From NCBI GenBank assembly GCA_026196105.1, contig JAPHRK010000017.1:1-44988 (forward strand): DNA of 44,988 bases, written 5' to 3'. Under the pieces are notes generated by a model. It did no database searches, was not told the origin of the DNA, and worked only from the letters and a program-made list of their open reading frames with translations. A program made the translations under genes and the position numbers. Every line of letters starts with the position of its first letter. Positions within the stretch are counted from its first letter, which is position 1. Shown here piece after piece: positions 1-7,619 of this stretch. Source of the DNA: Rhodospirillales bacterium (GTDB taxonomy: Bacteria; Pseudomonadota; Alphaproteobacteria; Rhodospirillales; JAPHRK01).

Positions 1-1
1 C

Positions 2-487
2 CACTTTAATGCCAACAATTCTGTTGAAGAGATCAATGCAGGTGGTGGCACTGTAAGCGGTGACGCTTCAAGTCAAACTTTGGACTTCTCTGACACCACC
101 CTGACTAATGTTGACAGCATTGACGGTGGCGCGGGTCACGATAACATCACAGGGTCTGATGGTGATGACATCATCCGCGGTGGCACTGGCAATGATAATC
201 TCGCAGGTGGAGAAGGAGATGATCTCTTCACTTGGGATATTGGCGACGGCAACGATCGTATATCCGGCGATGACGGCTGGGACACGCTTTCCATTAGTGA
301 CGGCAATAACAACGGGACAAGTGAAGGTGGTTGGACTGTGACCTTGGACGATGGTTCTGAATTTACGATTGATCCTGCTGATGATGGGGCATACCTTGAT
401 ATTGCAAATGACACCAGCGGCACAGTTGTCGACATGGATACAGGTGAAAGTATTTCCTTTGAAGGAATTGAACGGATCGAATTCTAG
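2..487 (+). CDS. RTX / hemolysin-type calcium-binding protein, 3' end (partial)
   Basis: The reading frame is open from the window edge, so the gene begins upstream and only the last 161 residues are seen; a TTG at position 80 is internal, not a start. The visible part has glycine/aspartate-rich nonapeptide repeats (GGAGHDNITGSDGDD, GGTGNDNLAGGEGDD) of the RTX type, which bind calcium as a parallel beta roll. A non-repeat, acidic C-terminal segment follows and ends in ERIEF. Proteins of this class are usually exported by type I secretion through a C-terminal signal, which would fit the acidic, Gly/Asp-rich tail. The full protein size, any catalytic domain and any secretion genes lie outside the window, so no specific function can be given. 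Confidence 0.85.
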   Translation, partial: HFNANNSVEEINAGGGTVSGDASSQTLDFSDTTLTNVDSIDGGAGHDNITGSDGDDIIRGGTGNDNLAGGEGDDLFTWDIGDGNDRISGDDGWDTLSISDGNNNGTSEGGWTVTLDDGSEFTIDPADDGAYLDIANDTSGTVVDMDTGESISFEGIERIEF

Positions 488-815
488 AGTAATGGGTAGT
501 AAAGTTTTAGGCGTCTGATAAAAATATCTGCCTGAAATGGTTGGGAAATTCCAAGCCCGGAAGCTCCTGATCACTACCCGTCTTTCCACCCTTTATATTG
601 GCACAGCCCCAGACCCTGAAGTTCCTGTCGCTATTAAGGTGTTCAATCTAAATCCTAAACACATTGGCGCTCACAGAAACGACCCCATAAAGGTTATTGG
701 CGGGATCGTTTTATTGAAGAGGCGCGGGTGATGGCAACTCCTGGCCATCAGCTTATTGTGCCGATCAAAGCCCTCTCATAAAAATGCCCGCTAAATGGCA
801 AATATGCTATTGGCT
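488..815. other. Intergenic region between RTX gene and bioD, no convincing gene
   Basis: This 328-bp stretch separates the convergent RTX gene and bioD. A 64-codon open frame at 537-731 on plus has no ribosome binding site and no recognisable domain, so I do not call it. There is a 7-bp perfect hairpin at 729-750 (TGATGGC / GCCATCA, 8-nt loop) with no following T-run. A weak TGCC/GGCA hairpin with five T on the minus strand sits at 781-800, just past the bioD stop, and could be a poor bioD terminator. Confidence 0.4.
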
Positions 816-1481
816 TCAGTCCGCAAAAGATAATTCCGGCACTTTCTCCCAAAGTTTCTCACATTCTGGTAATCTGGGCAGAATAATTTGCTGAACGTCT
901 GGTAAAAACCGGCTTAACGTTTTTGCAGTTTCTTCAACGCTAACCGGACTGTCTTGAGATTCTGAAATTACAACAGCCTTCAAAAACACCCCAGCTGACT
1001 TCAAAACGTGTGCTGCAGTAATAGTATGGGACATACTGCCTAAATAACTCCCGACAACGAGAATAGCCGGTAAGTTGAGAGCCAAAATCCAATCAAGAAC
1101 GGTTTCTTTTTGGTTTAAGGGCACCATAACTCCACCAACACCCTCAATCAAAATCGTCCCTGAAGCTTCCTTAATTCTGTCTTGGCAAAACCCGACTAAG
1201 GCTGAGAAGTCAACTTCTCGTTTTTCCCTTACCGCAGCCATATCCGGCGATAAAGCAGCCTTAAAACGCCAAGGAGACATTTGCTCTATTGCTTCAGCTG
1301 TTGGCTCTTTCTCCAAAGCATCAAGCAGAAGGTGGGTATCACTCCCCTCTTCAAACCCACTTATCACGGGTTTTAGAGCCTCAACCGCCTCCCCTTTTTG
1401 CCTTAATTGATGACATAAGGCCGCTGTGAACAAAGTTTTCCCGACCCCTGTCCCACTTGAAGTGATAAAATACTTACTCAT
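816..1481 (-). CDS. bioD: ATP-dependent dethiobiotin synthetase BioD
   Basis: Cytosolic enzyme of biotin synthesis that carboxylates 7,8-diaminopelargonic acid to dethiobiotin with ATP and CO2. The 221-residue length is normal for the family. The N-terminus carries the P-loop SSGTGVGKT (residues 8-16), followed by EALKP around residue 34, and the EGVGG motif at 113-117, all typical of BioD. Its ATG overlaps the bioF stop in an ATGA tetranucleotide, so it is probably translationally coupled to bioF and transcribed with it. bioB and bioC are not in the window. Confidence 0.95.
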   Translation of the reverse strand: MSKYFITSSGTGVGKTLFTAALCHQLRQKGEAVEALKPVISGFEEGSDTHLLLDALEKEPTAEAIEQMSPWRFKAALSPDMAAVREKREVDFSALVGFCQDRIKEASGTILIEGVGGVMVPLNQKETVLDWILALNLPAILVVGSYLGSMSHTITAAHVLKSAGVFLKAVVISESQDSPVSVEETAKTLSRFLPDVQQIILPRLPECEKLWEKVPELSFAD

Positions 1482-2644
1482 GCCACTAACTCCATTGTTT
1501 TAAATAAAGAAGCCAGACGATGGATATCTTCTTCTTTATGTTCAGCACAAAATGTCAGACGTAATCGCGCCGTTCCTGCCGGTACAGTAGGGGGGCGAAT
1601 AGCCGTGATCAAGAAACCTTCTTTCTCCAATTGGGCAGAAGCCTTAAGGGCCCTTTCTTCATCACCAAGCACGACAGGAACAATAGAGCTTTGAGCGTCA
1701 GGCAATCCAAGAAGGGAGGTAAATAATTTTGCCTTCTCGACTGGTTGGTTGGCTAATTTTTTGTCTGTTTCAATAATTTCCAACGCCTTATCAACGCCTG
1801 CAAGAACTGCTGGAGGAAGACCTGTTGTGAAGATGACTGTACGCGCCCGATTAACTAAAAAGTCGATCACTTTTTGTGACGCACAAATATACCCCCCATA
1901 AGCCCCAACAGCTTTTGACAGGGTGCCCATTTGTAAGGGGACATCAACATTGCAGCCCTTCCCATTCCAGTGAGCCACTGTACCGCGCCCATCGCCCAAC
2001 ACTCCCAAGCCATGAGCATCATCGGTCATAAGCCAGGCATCAAATTCTTTCGCTAAATCGGATAAATCAGCTAAAGGGGCAAGATCACCATCCATGCTGA
2101 ACACCCCTTCTGTGAGCATAAGACAGCGCTCATAGTTTTTGCGATGTTCAGCAAGTCGTGACTGGCAGTCAGAAGGGTCATTATGTTTAAAAAGAACGAT
2201 CTTTGCCCCACTCAATTGAGCCCCTCCATACATACAAGCGTGAGATAACTCATCCATAACAATTAAATCATTAGGGCCAATCAAAGCCGGGATAACTCCC
2301 ATATTCGCAAGATAACCACTTCCAAAAACCAAGGCAGATTCGCTTCCTTTTAGCCGCGCCAAGCGTTGCTCAACTCGTCCATTAAAGGGGGTATTCCCCG
2401 TCACTAAACGAGAAGCCCCTGACCCAAGCCCGAAATTCTCAAGTACAACTTTCGAAGCTTCTTTCACCGCCGGGTGAGTAGACAGATTGAGATAATCATT
2501 ACAGCAAAAAGATATTGCTTTTTTTCCACCCCGACAAACGACAGCATGGTCAAAACGTTCAGTAGGCTTTAACCCCCGACGTAAGTTTTGGGCATCAATT
2601 TTTTTCAACTTACCCGCAACCATTGCTTCTAGTGAATTAACCAA
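1478..2644 (-). CDS. bioF: 8-amino-7-oxononanoate synthase BioF (TTG start)
   Basis: PLP enzyme that condenses pimeloyl-ACP (or -CoA) with alanine to give 8-amino-7-oxononanoate, the first ring-building step of biotin. I place the start at TTG 2644: AGGAGA lies 6 nt upstream (complement of 2651-2656) and the resulting 388 residues match the usual BioF length and N-terminus (SLEAMVAGKLKKIDAQ). An ATG at 2623 is the fallback, and the frame opens further upstream to 2806, which would overlap bioA and is unlikely. Family motifs are clear: DDAHGLG (about 208-214) and the PLP lysine in TLSKAVGAYGG (about K244). It is the first gene of a bioF-bioD unit divergent from bioA. Confidence 0.93.
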   Translation of the reverse strand: MVNSLEAMVAGKLKKIDAQNLRRGLKPTERFDHAVVCRGGKKAISFCCNDYLNLSTHPAVKEASKVVLENFGLGSGASRLVTGNTPFNGRVEQRLARLKGSESALVFGSGYLANMGVIPALIGPNDLIVMDELSHACMYGGAQLSGAKIVLFKHNDPSDCQSRLAEHRKNYERCLMLTEGVFSMDGDLAPLADLSDLAKEFDAWLMTDDAHGLGVLGDGRGTVAHWNGKGCNVDVPLQMGTLSKAVGAYGGYICASQKVIDFLVNRARTVIFTTGLPPAVLAGVDKALEIIETDKKLANQPVEKAKLFTSLLGLPDAQSSIVPVVLGDEERALKASAQLEKEGFLITAIRPPTVPAGTARLRLTFCAEHKEEDIHRLASLFKTMELVA

Positions 2645-2728
2645 AAATATTCTCCTGAACTTGACTCTCAGCTCGCACTTTGTAACGAAGGCACCTCGTT
2701 GAGGAAAGTACGGAAACAAAATTTTACT
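2645..2728. promoter_or_regulatory. Divergent bioF / bioA control region with inverted repeat
   Basis: The 84 bp between the bioF and bioA starts must hold both promoters. It contains an inverted repeat AACGA-7-TCGTT at 2684-2700. The known alphaproteobacterial BioR box (TTATnnATAA-like) is not seen, nor a BirA-like operator. The repeat is a candidate operator only by position. Confidence 0.35.
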
Positions 2729-4018
2729 ATGAGTAAAAAAAGTAAAGAGACCCTGCCAATGTGGTATGAGCAAGGCAGAGAGCATGTTTGGTTGCCTTAC
2801 ACCCAAATGAAAAGGGCCCCATTGGCATTGCCGGCAGTTGCCACCAATGGTACGAGAATCACCTTATCTGATGGACGAGAGCTGGTTGACGGCATTGCCT
2901 CCTGGTGGACAGCCTGCCATGGCTACAACCACCCTCACATCACAAAAGCTCTGGAAACCCAACTGCACACTATGCCTCATGTTATGCTTGGGGGTTTCAA
3001 CCATGAACCCGCCATGACCCTGGCCCAGCGCCTAAGCAAACTACTTCCGGGCGACCTCAACCATGTTTTCTTTGCAGACTCCGGCTCTGTCGCTGTTGAA
3101 GTTGCCTTAAAAATGGCGTTGCAATACTGGATCAATACAGGGGAAAACGGGCGTGATCGCTTTGTCTCCTTTAACTTTGGTTATCACGGCGACACTATAG
3201 GAGCGATGTCAGTTTGTGACCCTGACGAGGGTATGCACAGCCTGTTTAAAGGCATTCTCCCCCAGCAGTTCATTGTCGACCTCCCCCGAACAAAAGAAGA
3301 GTTCATTGAGTTTGAGAGCTTCCTCAAAAGCAAAAAGAACGAGATCGCTGGCGTGATTATTGAGCCTTTGGTTCAAGGAGCGGGGGGCATGAAGTTTCAT
3401 GATAGCGAAACCTTAGCGGCAATTTACAATATAGCAAAAAAACACAACGTTCTTTTCATTGCCGATGAGATCATGACCGGATTTGGACGCACAGGAACCA
3501 TGTTTGCCTGTAACCAAGCCGAGATTACCCCAGATATTATGTGCATCGGCAAAGCCCTTACGGGTGGAGCCATGACCTTAGCAGCAACCGTCGCCAGTGA
3601 AGAAGTTTATCAGGCCTTCTACGCCGATACATATAAAGCCGCCCTCATGCATGGCCCAACTTATATGGCTAATCCTTTAGCCTGCGCTGCGGCTAACGCT
3701 TCCCTAGATTTATTTGAGCAAGAACCAAGACTAGCCCAAGGAGCCGCACTTCAATCCCTCTTGGCCGATGCACTGGAACCCTGCCGAGCTTTGCCAGGTG
3801 TTGTTGATGTCCGGGCGAAGGGTGCGATTGGTGTGGTGCAGGTTGAACGCTTACGCAAAGTCAGTTGGCTGGCAGAACGGTTCTTGGAACAAGGCGTCTG
3901 GATTCAGCCCTATGGTGATATATTCTACCTCACTCCCGCCTTCACTATTGATGATGCCGACTTCAGCACCCTCACCGATAGCCTCTGTCGTACAATGGCT
4001 GATTGGTCCCGTTTGTAA
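2729..4018 (+). CDS. bioA: Adenosylmethionine-8-amino-7-oxononanoate aminotransferase BioA
   Basis: Class III PLP aminotransferase that converts 8-amino-7-oxononanoate to 7,8-diaminopelargonate, using S-adenosylmethionine as amino donor. The start chosen is ATG 2729 (MSKKSKETL), giving 429 residues; the frame extends to TTG 2699 but that would add an atypical N-terminus, and ATG 2759 (MWYEQG) is also possible. Diagnostic motifs include VWLPYTQMK near the N-terminus, SWWTACHGYNHPH, the PLP-binding aspartate in IADEIMTGFGRTG (about D246) and the Schiff-base lysine in CIGKALTGG (about K275). It is divergent from bioFD, so the biotin genes form one regulated locus. Confidence 0.95.
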   Translation: MSKKSKETLPMWYEQGREHVWLPYTQMKRAPLALPAVATNGTRITLSDGRELVDGIASWWTACHGYNHPHITKALETQLHTMPHVMLGGFNHEPAMTLAQRLSKLLPGDLNHVFFADSGSVAVEVALKMALQYWINTGENGRDRFVSFNFGYHGDTIGAMSVCDPDEGMHSLFKGILPQQFIVDLPRTKEEFIEFESFLKSKKNEIAGVIIEPLVQGAGGMKFHDSETLAAIYNIAKKHNVLFIADEIMTGFGRTGTMFACNQAEITPDIMCIGKALTGGAMTLAATVASEEVYQAFYADTYKAALMHGPTYMANPLACAAANASLDLFEQEPRLAQGAALQSLLADALEPCRALPGVVDVRAKGAIGVVQVERLRKVSWLAERFLEQGVWIQPYGDIFYLTPAFTIDDADFSTLTDSLCRTMADWSRL

Positions 4019-4060
4019 TTAGTTGTTTTGCCCTTTGTAACCCGGTATATAGCGATTAAT

Positions 4061-4137
4061 GGTCCCGTAGCTCAGCAGGATAGAGCACCAGATTCCTAAT
4101 CTGGGGGTCACAGGTTCGAATCCTGTCGGGATCACCA
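4061..4137 (+). tRNA. tRNA-Arg (anticodon CCT)
   Basis: A 77-nt cloverleaf can be folded by eye: acceptor stem GGTCCCG (4061-4067) with CGGGATC (4127-4133), anticodon stem CCAGA/TCTGG (4088-4092 and 4100-4104) with loop TTCCTAA, T-arm GGTTCGAATCC type, discriminator A and encoded CCA at 4135-4137. The anticodon CCT at 4095-4097 reads AGG arginine codons. Its 3' end faces an AT-rich cassette, a common arrangement for integrated DNA, but no repeat of the tRNA 3' end was found further downstream. Confidence 0.96.
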
Positions 4138-4190
4138 GTTTTCTTCCTATTCAAATACAGGACATACGAAGTACAATATATTTCACTTTC

Positions 4191-4219
4191 TTGACACAAC
4201 CTTGTATAGTGCGTTCAAA
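4191..4219 (+). promoter_or_regulatory. Putative sigma-70-like promoter of the HEPN cassette
   Basis: A perfect TTGACA -35 hexamer at 4191-4196 is followed after 17 bp by a poor -10 (TTCAAA). TATAGT at 4205-4210 is an alternative -10 but the spacing to TTGACA is too short. It lies 27-55 bp before the 4246 start, downstream of the tRNA, so the cassette may have its own promoter. Confidence 0.35.
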
Positions 4220-4245
4220 ATTTTTACTTTTAACAGGGGTGGAGA

Positions 4246-4740
4246 ATGAGTAAAATTAAAATTAAAGCTGGTGAAATTGAAATCGAATATGAGGGAGATG
4301 AAAGTCTAACTAAAGATGACTTAGTTGATTTGATTTCTAAAGTATCAGATTTACACAAAGCCATACCACAGTCACCTGCACCAACTCCTCCCACTTCAAA
4401 TAATATTGCAGCACCTAATCAAGAACAAGGAACCGTTACCAGTATTCCCCAAATGACAACAAAAGTTGTTGCATCAAAACTTTCAGTTAAAACTGGAACA
4501 GACCTCGCTTTTGCAGCAGCTGCAAAACTTGGATATATTGATGGAAAACCCACTTTCACAAAACAAGAAATACTAGACCAAATGAAGTCTGTTAAAGCTG
4601 TCTTCACCCAAAATATGCGTAAAAATCTTACACCGAGTTTAAATACTCTATTGAAAAATAATTTACTAAATGAATCAGCCGAGCACATTTTTTCATTAAC
4701 TTTAAATGGGGAAAATAAAGTGAGTACCGCGCTTGGTTGA
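4246..4740 (+). CDS. Uncharacterised protein, first gene of a tRNA-adjacent HEPN pair
   Basis: 164 residues, not recognised as a named family. The N-terminus is a lysine/glutamate-rich strand-like segment (KIKIKAGEIEIEYEG) followed by a helix, then a Pro/Ser/Thr/Asn-rich linker at about 45-75. The C-terminal half (about 80-155) has the helix-helix-helix-hairpin pattern of a winged-helix domain (FTKQEILDQMKS, then LNTLLKNNLLNE). A good ribosome binding site (GGGGTGGAGA) precedes ATG 4246. The stop overlaps the next gene by 8 nt, so the two are co-translated. Base composition is clearly more AT-rich than the biotin genes before it. By position it may be a DNA-binding regulator or antitoxin-like partner of the HEPN protein; this is inference. 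Confidence 0.75.
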   Translation: MSKIKIKAGEIEIEYEGDESLTKDDLVDLISKVSDLHKAIPQSPAPTPPTSNNIAAPNQEQGTVTSIPQMTTKVVASKLSVKTGTDLAFAAAAKLGYIDGKPTFTKQEILDQMKSVKAVFTQNMRKNLTPSLNTLLKNNLLNESAEHIFSLTLNGENKVSTALG

Positions 4741-5455
4741 ACAAATAAAACAATTAATTCATTCGAATAAGTTTTCAAAGACAGATCAGTTATTATTGAT
4801 ATTATCATTTAACAAAAATCAGCCAAAAACTGTCAATGACATTAAAGAAATTGCGATAGAAATTGGGATTCCTTCCGCAAAGAAACTTAATATTTCTCAA
4901 TTGTTAGGCGGTAGCAGAAACAAAGCTATAAAAACACCAAATGGCTGGGAATTAGGCCCTCTAGGAATTGAAAGAGTAAATTCTTATGGCATTTATTTTG
5001 ATTTCCCTGAGACAATTAAAATAGCTGACGATTTACGCTCAATCACAAATCAAATTTCAGACCTGAATATCCAAAGTTTTTTAAAAGAAGCAATTTCTTC
5101 ATTAGAAAATAAGTCTTATCGCTCGGCCGTAATTGTTTCTTGGATTGGGGCAGTAGCAGTTTTATATAATTTCATTTTAAAAAATAAACTAGCTGAACTG
5201 AATATAGAAGCAAAAAACAGGAACCCAAAATGGAAAAATGCCGTTTCTTTTGATGACTTAGCAGACATGAAAGAAGACAGTTTTTTAGATATTTGCCATA
5301 AAATTTCAGTCATTGGTAAAAGTGCAAAAGACGAATTAAAAAGCCGATTAAAAATGAGAAATGGAGCGGGTCATCCAAATTCATTTTTAATTGGCGAGAA
5401 TATGGTTAAGGCTCATATAGAGTCACTGATTAAAAACGTTTATCAAAAATTCTAA
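4733..5455 (+). CDS. Winged-helix plus HEPN-domain protein, candidate ribonuclease effector
   Basis: 240 residues starting with TTG 4733; an in-frame stop at 4721-4723 rules out an earlier start. Residues about 14-82 resemble a winged helix (FSKTDQLLLILSF through GPLGIERV). Residues about 110-238 are all-helical and contain RNGAGH at 209-214. That is R, a polar residue, three residues and H: the Rx4-6H catalytic signature of HEPN ribonucleases. The length and helical pattern around the motif fit a HEPN domain of the kind found in toxins and abortive-infection proteins. The gene overlaps the preceding one by 8 nt. Target RNA and function are unknown; a defence or toxin-antitoxin role is inferred from the HEPN motif, AT-richness and tRNA-adjacent location. 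Confidence 0.75.
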   Translation: MVEQIKQLIHSNKFSKTDQLLLILSFNKNQPKTVNDIKEIAIEIGIPSAKKLNISQLLGGSRNKAIKTPNGWELGPLGIERVNSYGIYFDFPETIKIADDLRSITNQISDLNIQSFLKEAISSLENKSYRSAVIVSWIGAVAVLYNFILKNKLAELNIEAKNRNPKWKNAVSFDDLADMKEDSFLDICHKISVIGKSAKDELKSRLKMRNGAGHPNSFLIGENMVKAHIESLIKNVYQKF

Positions 5456-5466
5456 ATAACCAAAAG

Positions 5467-5516
5467 TGTTACCCATGTATCCGGTACAAACTGTTACTTA
5501 TCTCTCAAGTCGGGCA
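5467..5516. repeat. Probable insertion-sequence end remnant with tandem imperfect repeats
   Basis: Two similar units beginning TGTTAC at 5467 and 5492, 25 bp apart, the first with CCCATGTATCCGG and the second with TTATCTCTC. Repeated TGTTACCCATGT-type units resemble the multi-repeat ends of IS21/IS481-like elements, from memory of such sequences. No transposase is adjacent, so this would be a leftover end marking the far edge of the AT-rich cassette. Confidence 0.35.
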
Positions 5517-5542
5517 GTTAGTTTAAACAAAACGACCAGTTT

Positions 5543-6844
5543 CTAGAAATGATACCGAAAACCTAAACCAATCGCTCCCTTATCAGGGCCCATAGAAAAC
5601 TCACTTCCGCTGTTACCTGAATTAATTCGTCCATACACTTCAGTTTCCCATGTTGTTGCCGCTGTATAAGCTAATCGAGCGTTCCACACAGCGCTTCCAT
5701 CAGCGGCGCCAACAAGAGCACTAACTTCAGGTGTCCAATCCATGCCCCCTTTGGTTAACCTAAGGAAAAGATAATCCTGGCGTGTTCCCGAGGATAGCAA
5801 AGTTTCAGCATCATACTTGAGGTTACCACTGACGCCTGATTGGGGAACGCCAAGAGTTGACCCATTGGCATGGTAACGGACTTGTTGTTTCCACTGTTTC
5901 CATTGATCGTTATCAAGCCCACGCTCATCATGCCCCCATTCAAAAACAACATTAATCAGGTTGCTACTGGTCCATTGCAGCCCAAGGACACTACGGGGAT
6001 ACCACTTACCATCATCACGGCGAAACTCTTGATAGGGGTCTGATGTATGAAAGGCGAGTTGGTTGTTTTTAACTGCCGTATGCAAAGGGCGTCTGGTTCC
6101 TTGACGCATAAAAAGTGATCCATGAATTTCTAGATCATTGCCAAATACTTGGACAACGCTCCCTCCAAAACCGACATCTTGCTTCTCCGGCTTTTGTACC
6201 ACAAGCGAAGCTTCCATCCCGCTATCCATCAACATTCCTACACGGGCACCCCATTGGTGGAGACCTTTATTAAAGCCGTCACGGGCGTTTTCGAAGTCAT
6301 TGCTATAAGCCAAAGTCAGGTCCCAATCATCGGCAATATAACCTGCTACGGCTGTTGGTAGACCTTCACTCCTTTTAAAACGCTCAGAAAGATCATCCCG
6401 GTTAAGCTCTGATTCAAAAAAACCGAGGGGATGGAATGCATATCCTACGTGCCAAGCTTCGGATAGCTTACCCATAGACAATCGATATTGGGATGGTAAA
6501 TCGAACTCCCAAACCAATTCCTGAATATCAAAATCACCGTCATTGCTCCAACCGCCCTCGTCAGTACTTTTATGGCGTGTGAACTCATCTGCCATTCTCA
6601 CCCGGAGAGTTAAGCCTTTCCAATTTGCTGTGGAAATGAGAGCTGTTTCATTACCTATATCTCTGCGTTCCAAAATATTCCCTGGATTAAGAACACCAGT
6701 ACGCACCGATTGAACATCAAGAATTTCGATTAGGGTGGTGTTAAGTTCTAGATCGTCTGCTAGGGAGGGAACGGCCCCTCCAAAACAGAAAATTAAAAAT
6801 CCAAGAACCTTAGCTCCCCCCCTTATTGATCTTATAGCTCCCAT
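5543..6844 (-). CDS. Outer-membrane beta-barrel-like protein
   Basis: 433 residues from ATG 6844, chosen because GGAAA lies about 8 nt upstream and the previous gene stops 1 nt before; the frame extends to 6865 but would overlap that gene. The N-terminus is a signal peptide (VLGFLIFCFGGAVPSLA then DDLELN). The rest is rich in alternating hydrophobic/polar strands with many Trp, Tyr and Asn, and the protein ends GLGFRYHF with the terminal phenylalanine typical of outer-membrane barrels folded by BAM. It resembles porin-like proteins of the DUF1302 kind in style, without a firm match. It is the last gene of a five-gene unit with a lipoprotein-sorting-like protein and a LolCDE-like ABC transporter, so it may be the outer-membrane part of an envelope export system. 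Confidence 0.75.
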   Translation of the reverse strand: MGAIRSIRGGAKVLGFLIFCFGGAVPSLADDLELNTTLIEILDVQSVRTGVLNPGNILERRDIGNETALISTANWKGLTLRVRMADEFTRHKSTDEGGWSNDGDFDIQELVWEFDLPSQYRLSMGKLSEAWHVGYAFHPLGFFESELNRDDLSERFKRSEGLPTAVAGYIADDWDLTLAYSNDFENARDGFNKGLHQWGARVGMLMDSGMEASLVVQKPEKQDVGFGGSVVQVFGNDLEIHGSLFMRQGTRRPLHTAVKNNQLAFHTSDPYQEFRRDDGKWYPRSVLGLQWTSSNLINVVFEWGHDERGLDNDQWKQWKQQVRYHANGSTLGVPQSGVSGNLKYDAETLLSSGTRQDYLFLRLTKGGMDWTPEVSALVGAADGSAVWNARLAYTAATTWETEVYGRINSGNSGSEFSMGPDKGAIGLGFRYHF

Positions 6845-6845
6845 T

Positions 6846-7607
6846 TTAAGGTTTCCAGCGGGCAAGAGTTCGAACTGAAAAATCAGTTCCTTTGAAGTCT
6901 TTTTCTTTCATATCAAAAAGCTCCATAACCGTTTTACGATTTGCCTTCATGGAATCGAAAAAAGTCATGTTCGAAATAACCGATCCATTGGAAGTATCTT
7001 CAATTGAGCCATAAATTGCTTTTTTCAGGAGCTTCCCACTTTGCAGATAAAATGCCGCTGAAACAGGCTGTCCAGTATCCTTAGCAACTGACAAGTCAAT
7101 GGTAGTGTAGGTCGCATTGGCATGGATCGATGAAAGCTTGAGATTCCACACACTTTTGCCTTCAACCTCCCCATCCGGGGTTTCAGGGTTATAGATGGCT
7201 TTATAAAGCCCTCCCATCCGGAGTTGGGTAATATCCCCATAACTCGCCTGTCCCATCAAGCGTTGCATGGGTGTAATGCGGATAGCTCTACGGCTATTCG
7301 GCATATGAAGCCACATGCCTTCTGGCAGCATCAAAACTTTTTGCCCACGTACCTTTGGGTCAAGCATAGCAACAAGAGACTTTTCATTGCCACTCGACCA
7401 AATATGGTAGTTGGCTTCATTATGTTGCTTACCGTTTCGATAGCTGGTCAAACGAACTTTCAGGTTTGCCCCGCTAAAGGGCTGTCGGAAATTATCGGCC
7501 TTATGGACAAGTGTTTCTGCATCGGGTCGTTCAGCCCCTTGCGCTATGGAAGAGCAAACGGAGGCAAAAAGGACGACAGCCATTATTTTCAAATTATTTT
7601 TAATCAT
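6846..7607 (-). CDS. Outer membrane lipoprotein-sorting (LolA/LolB-like) periplasmic protein
   Basis: 253 residues with an N-terminal signal peptide (IMAVVLFASVCSSIAQG). The mature part begins RPDAETLVHKADNFRQP and contains DPKVRGQKVLMLPEGMWLHMP, the pattern of the COG2834 outer-membrane lipoprotein-sorting family, which has a LolA-like open beta-barrel fold able to hold acyl chains. It is encoded between the FtsX-type permease (12 nt upstream) and the outer-membrane protein (1 nt downstream). It is therefore likely to be the periplasmic carrier in the same pathway. It is not the housekeeping LolA, which is shorter and normally located elsewhere. The cargo is unknown. Confidence 0.8.
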   Translation of the reverse strand: MIKNNLKIMAVVLFASVCSSIAQGAERPDAETLVHKADNFRQPFSGANLKVRLTSYRNGKQHNEANYHIWSSGNEKSLVAMLDPKVRGQKVLMLPEGMWLHMPNSRRAIRITPMQRLMGQASYGDITQLRMGGLYKAIYNPETPDGEVEGKSVWNLKLSSIHANATYTTIDLSVAKDTGQPVSAAFYLQSGKLLKKAIYGSIEDTSNGSVISNMTFFDSMKANRKTVMELFDMKEKDFKGTDFSVRTLARWKP

Positions 7608-7619
7608 AGTTTTTGCCTT

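Noticed and set aside
68-589. 173-codon minus open frame over the RTX gene
   Set aside because: Shadow of the plus-strand RTX coding sequence; no ribosome binding site and no domain.
537-731. 64-codon plus open frame after the RTX gene
   Set aside because: No ribosome binding site or family pattern; composition like non-coding DNA.
729-750. Terminator for bioD at 729-750
   Set aside because: Good 7-bp stem but no T-run in either direction.
4127-5542. Possible attachment-site repeat of the tRNA 3' end downstream of the cassette
   Set aside because: I compared the tRNA 3' end with the region after 5455 and found no repeat of useful length, and there is no integrase gene.
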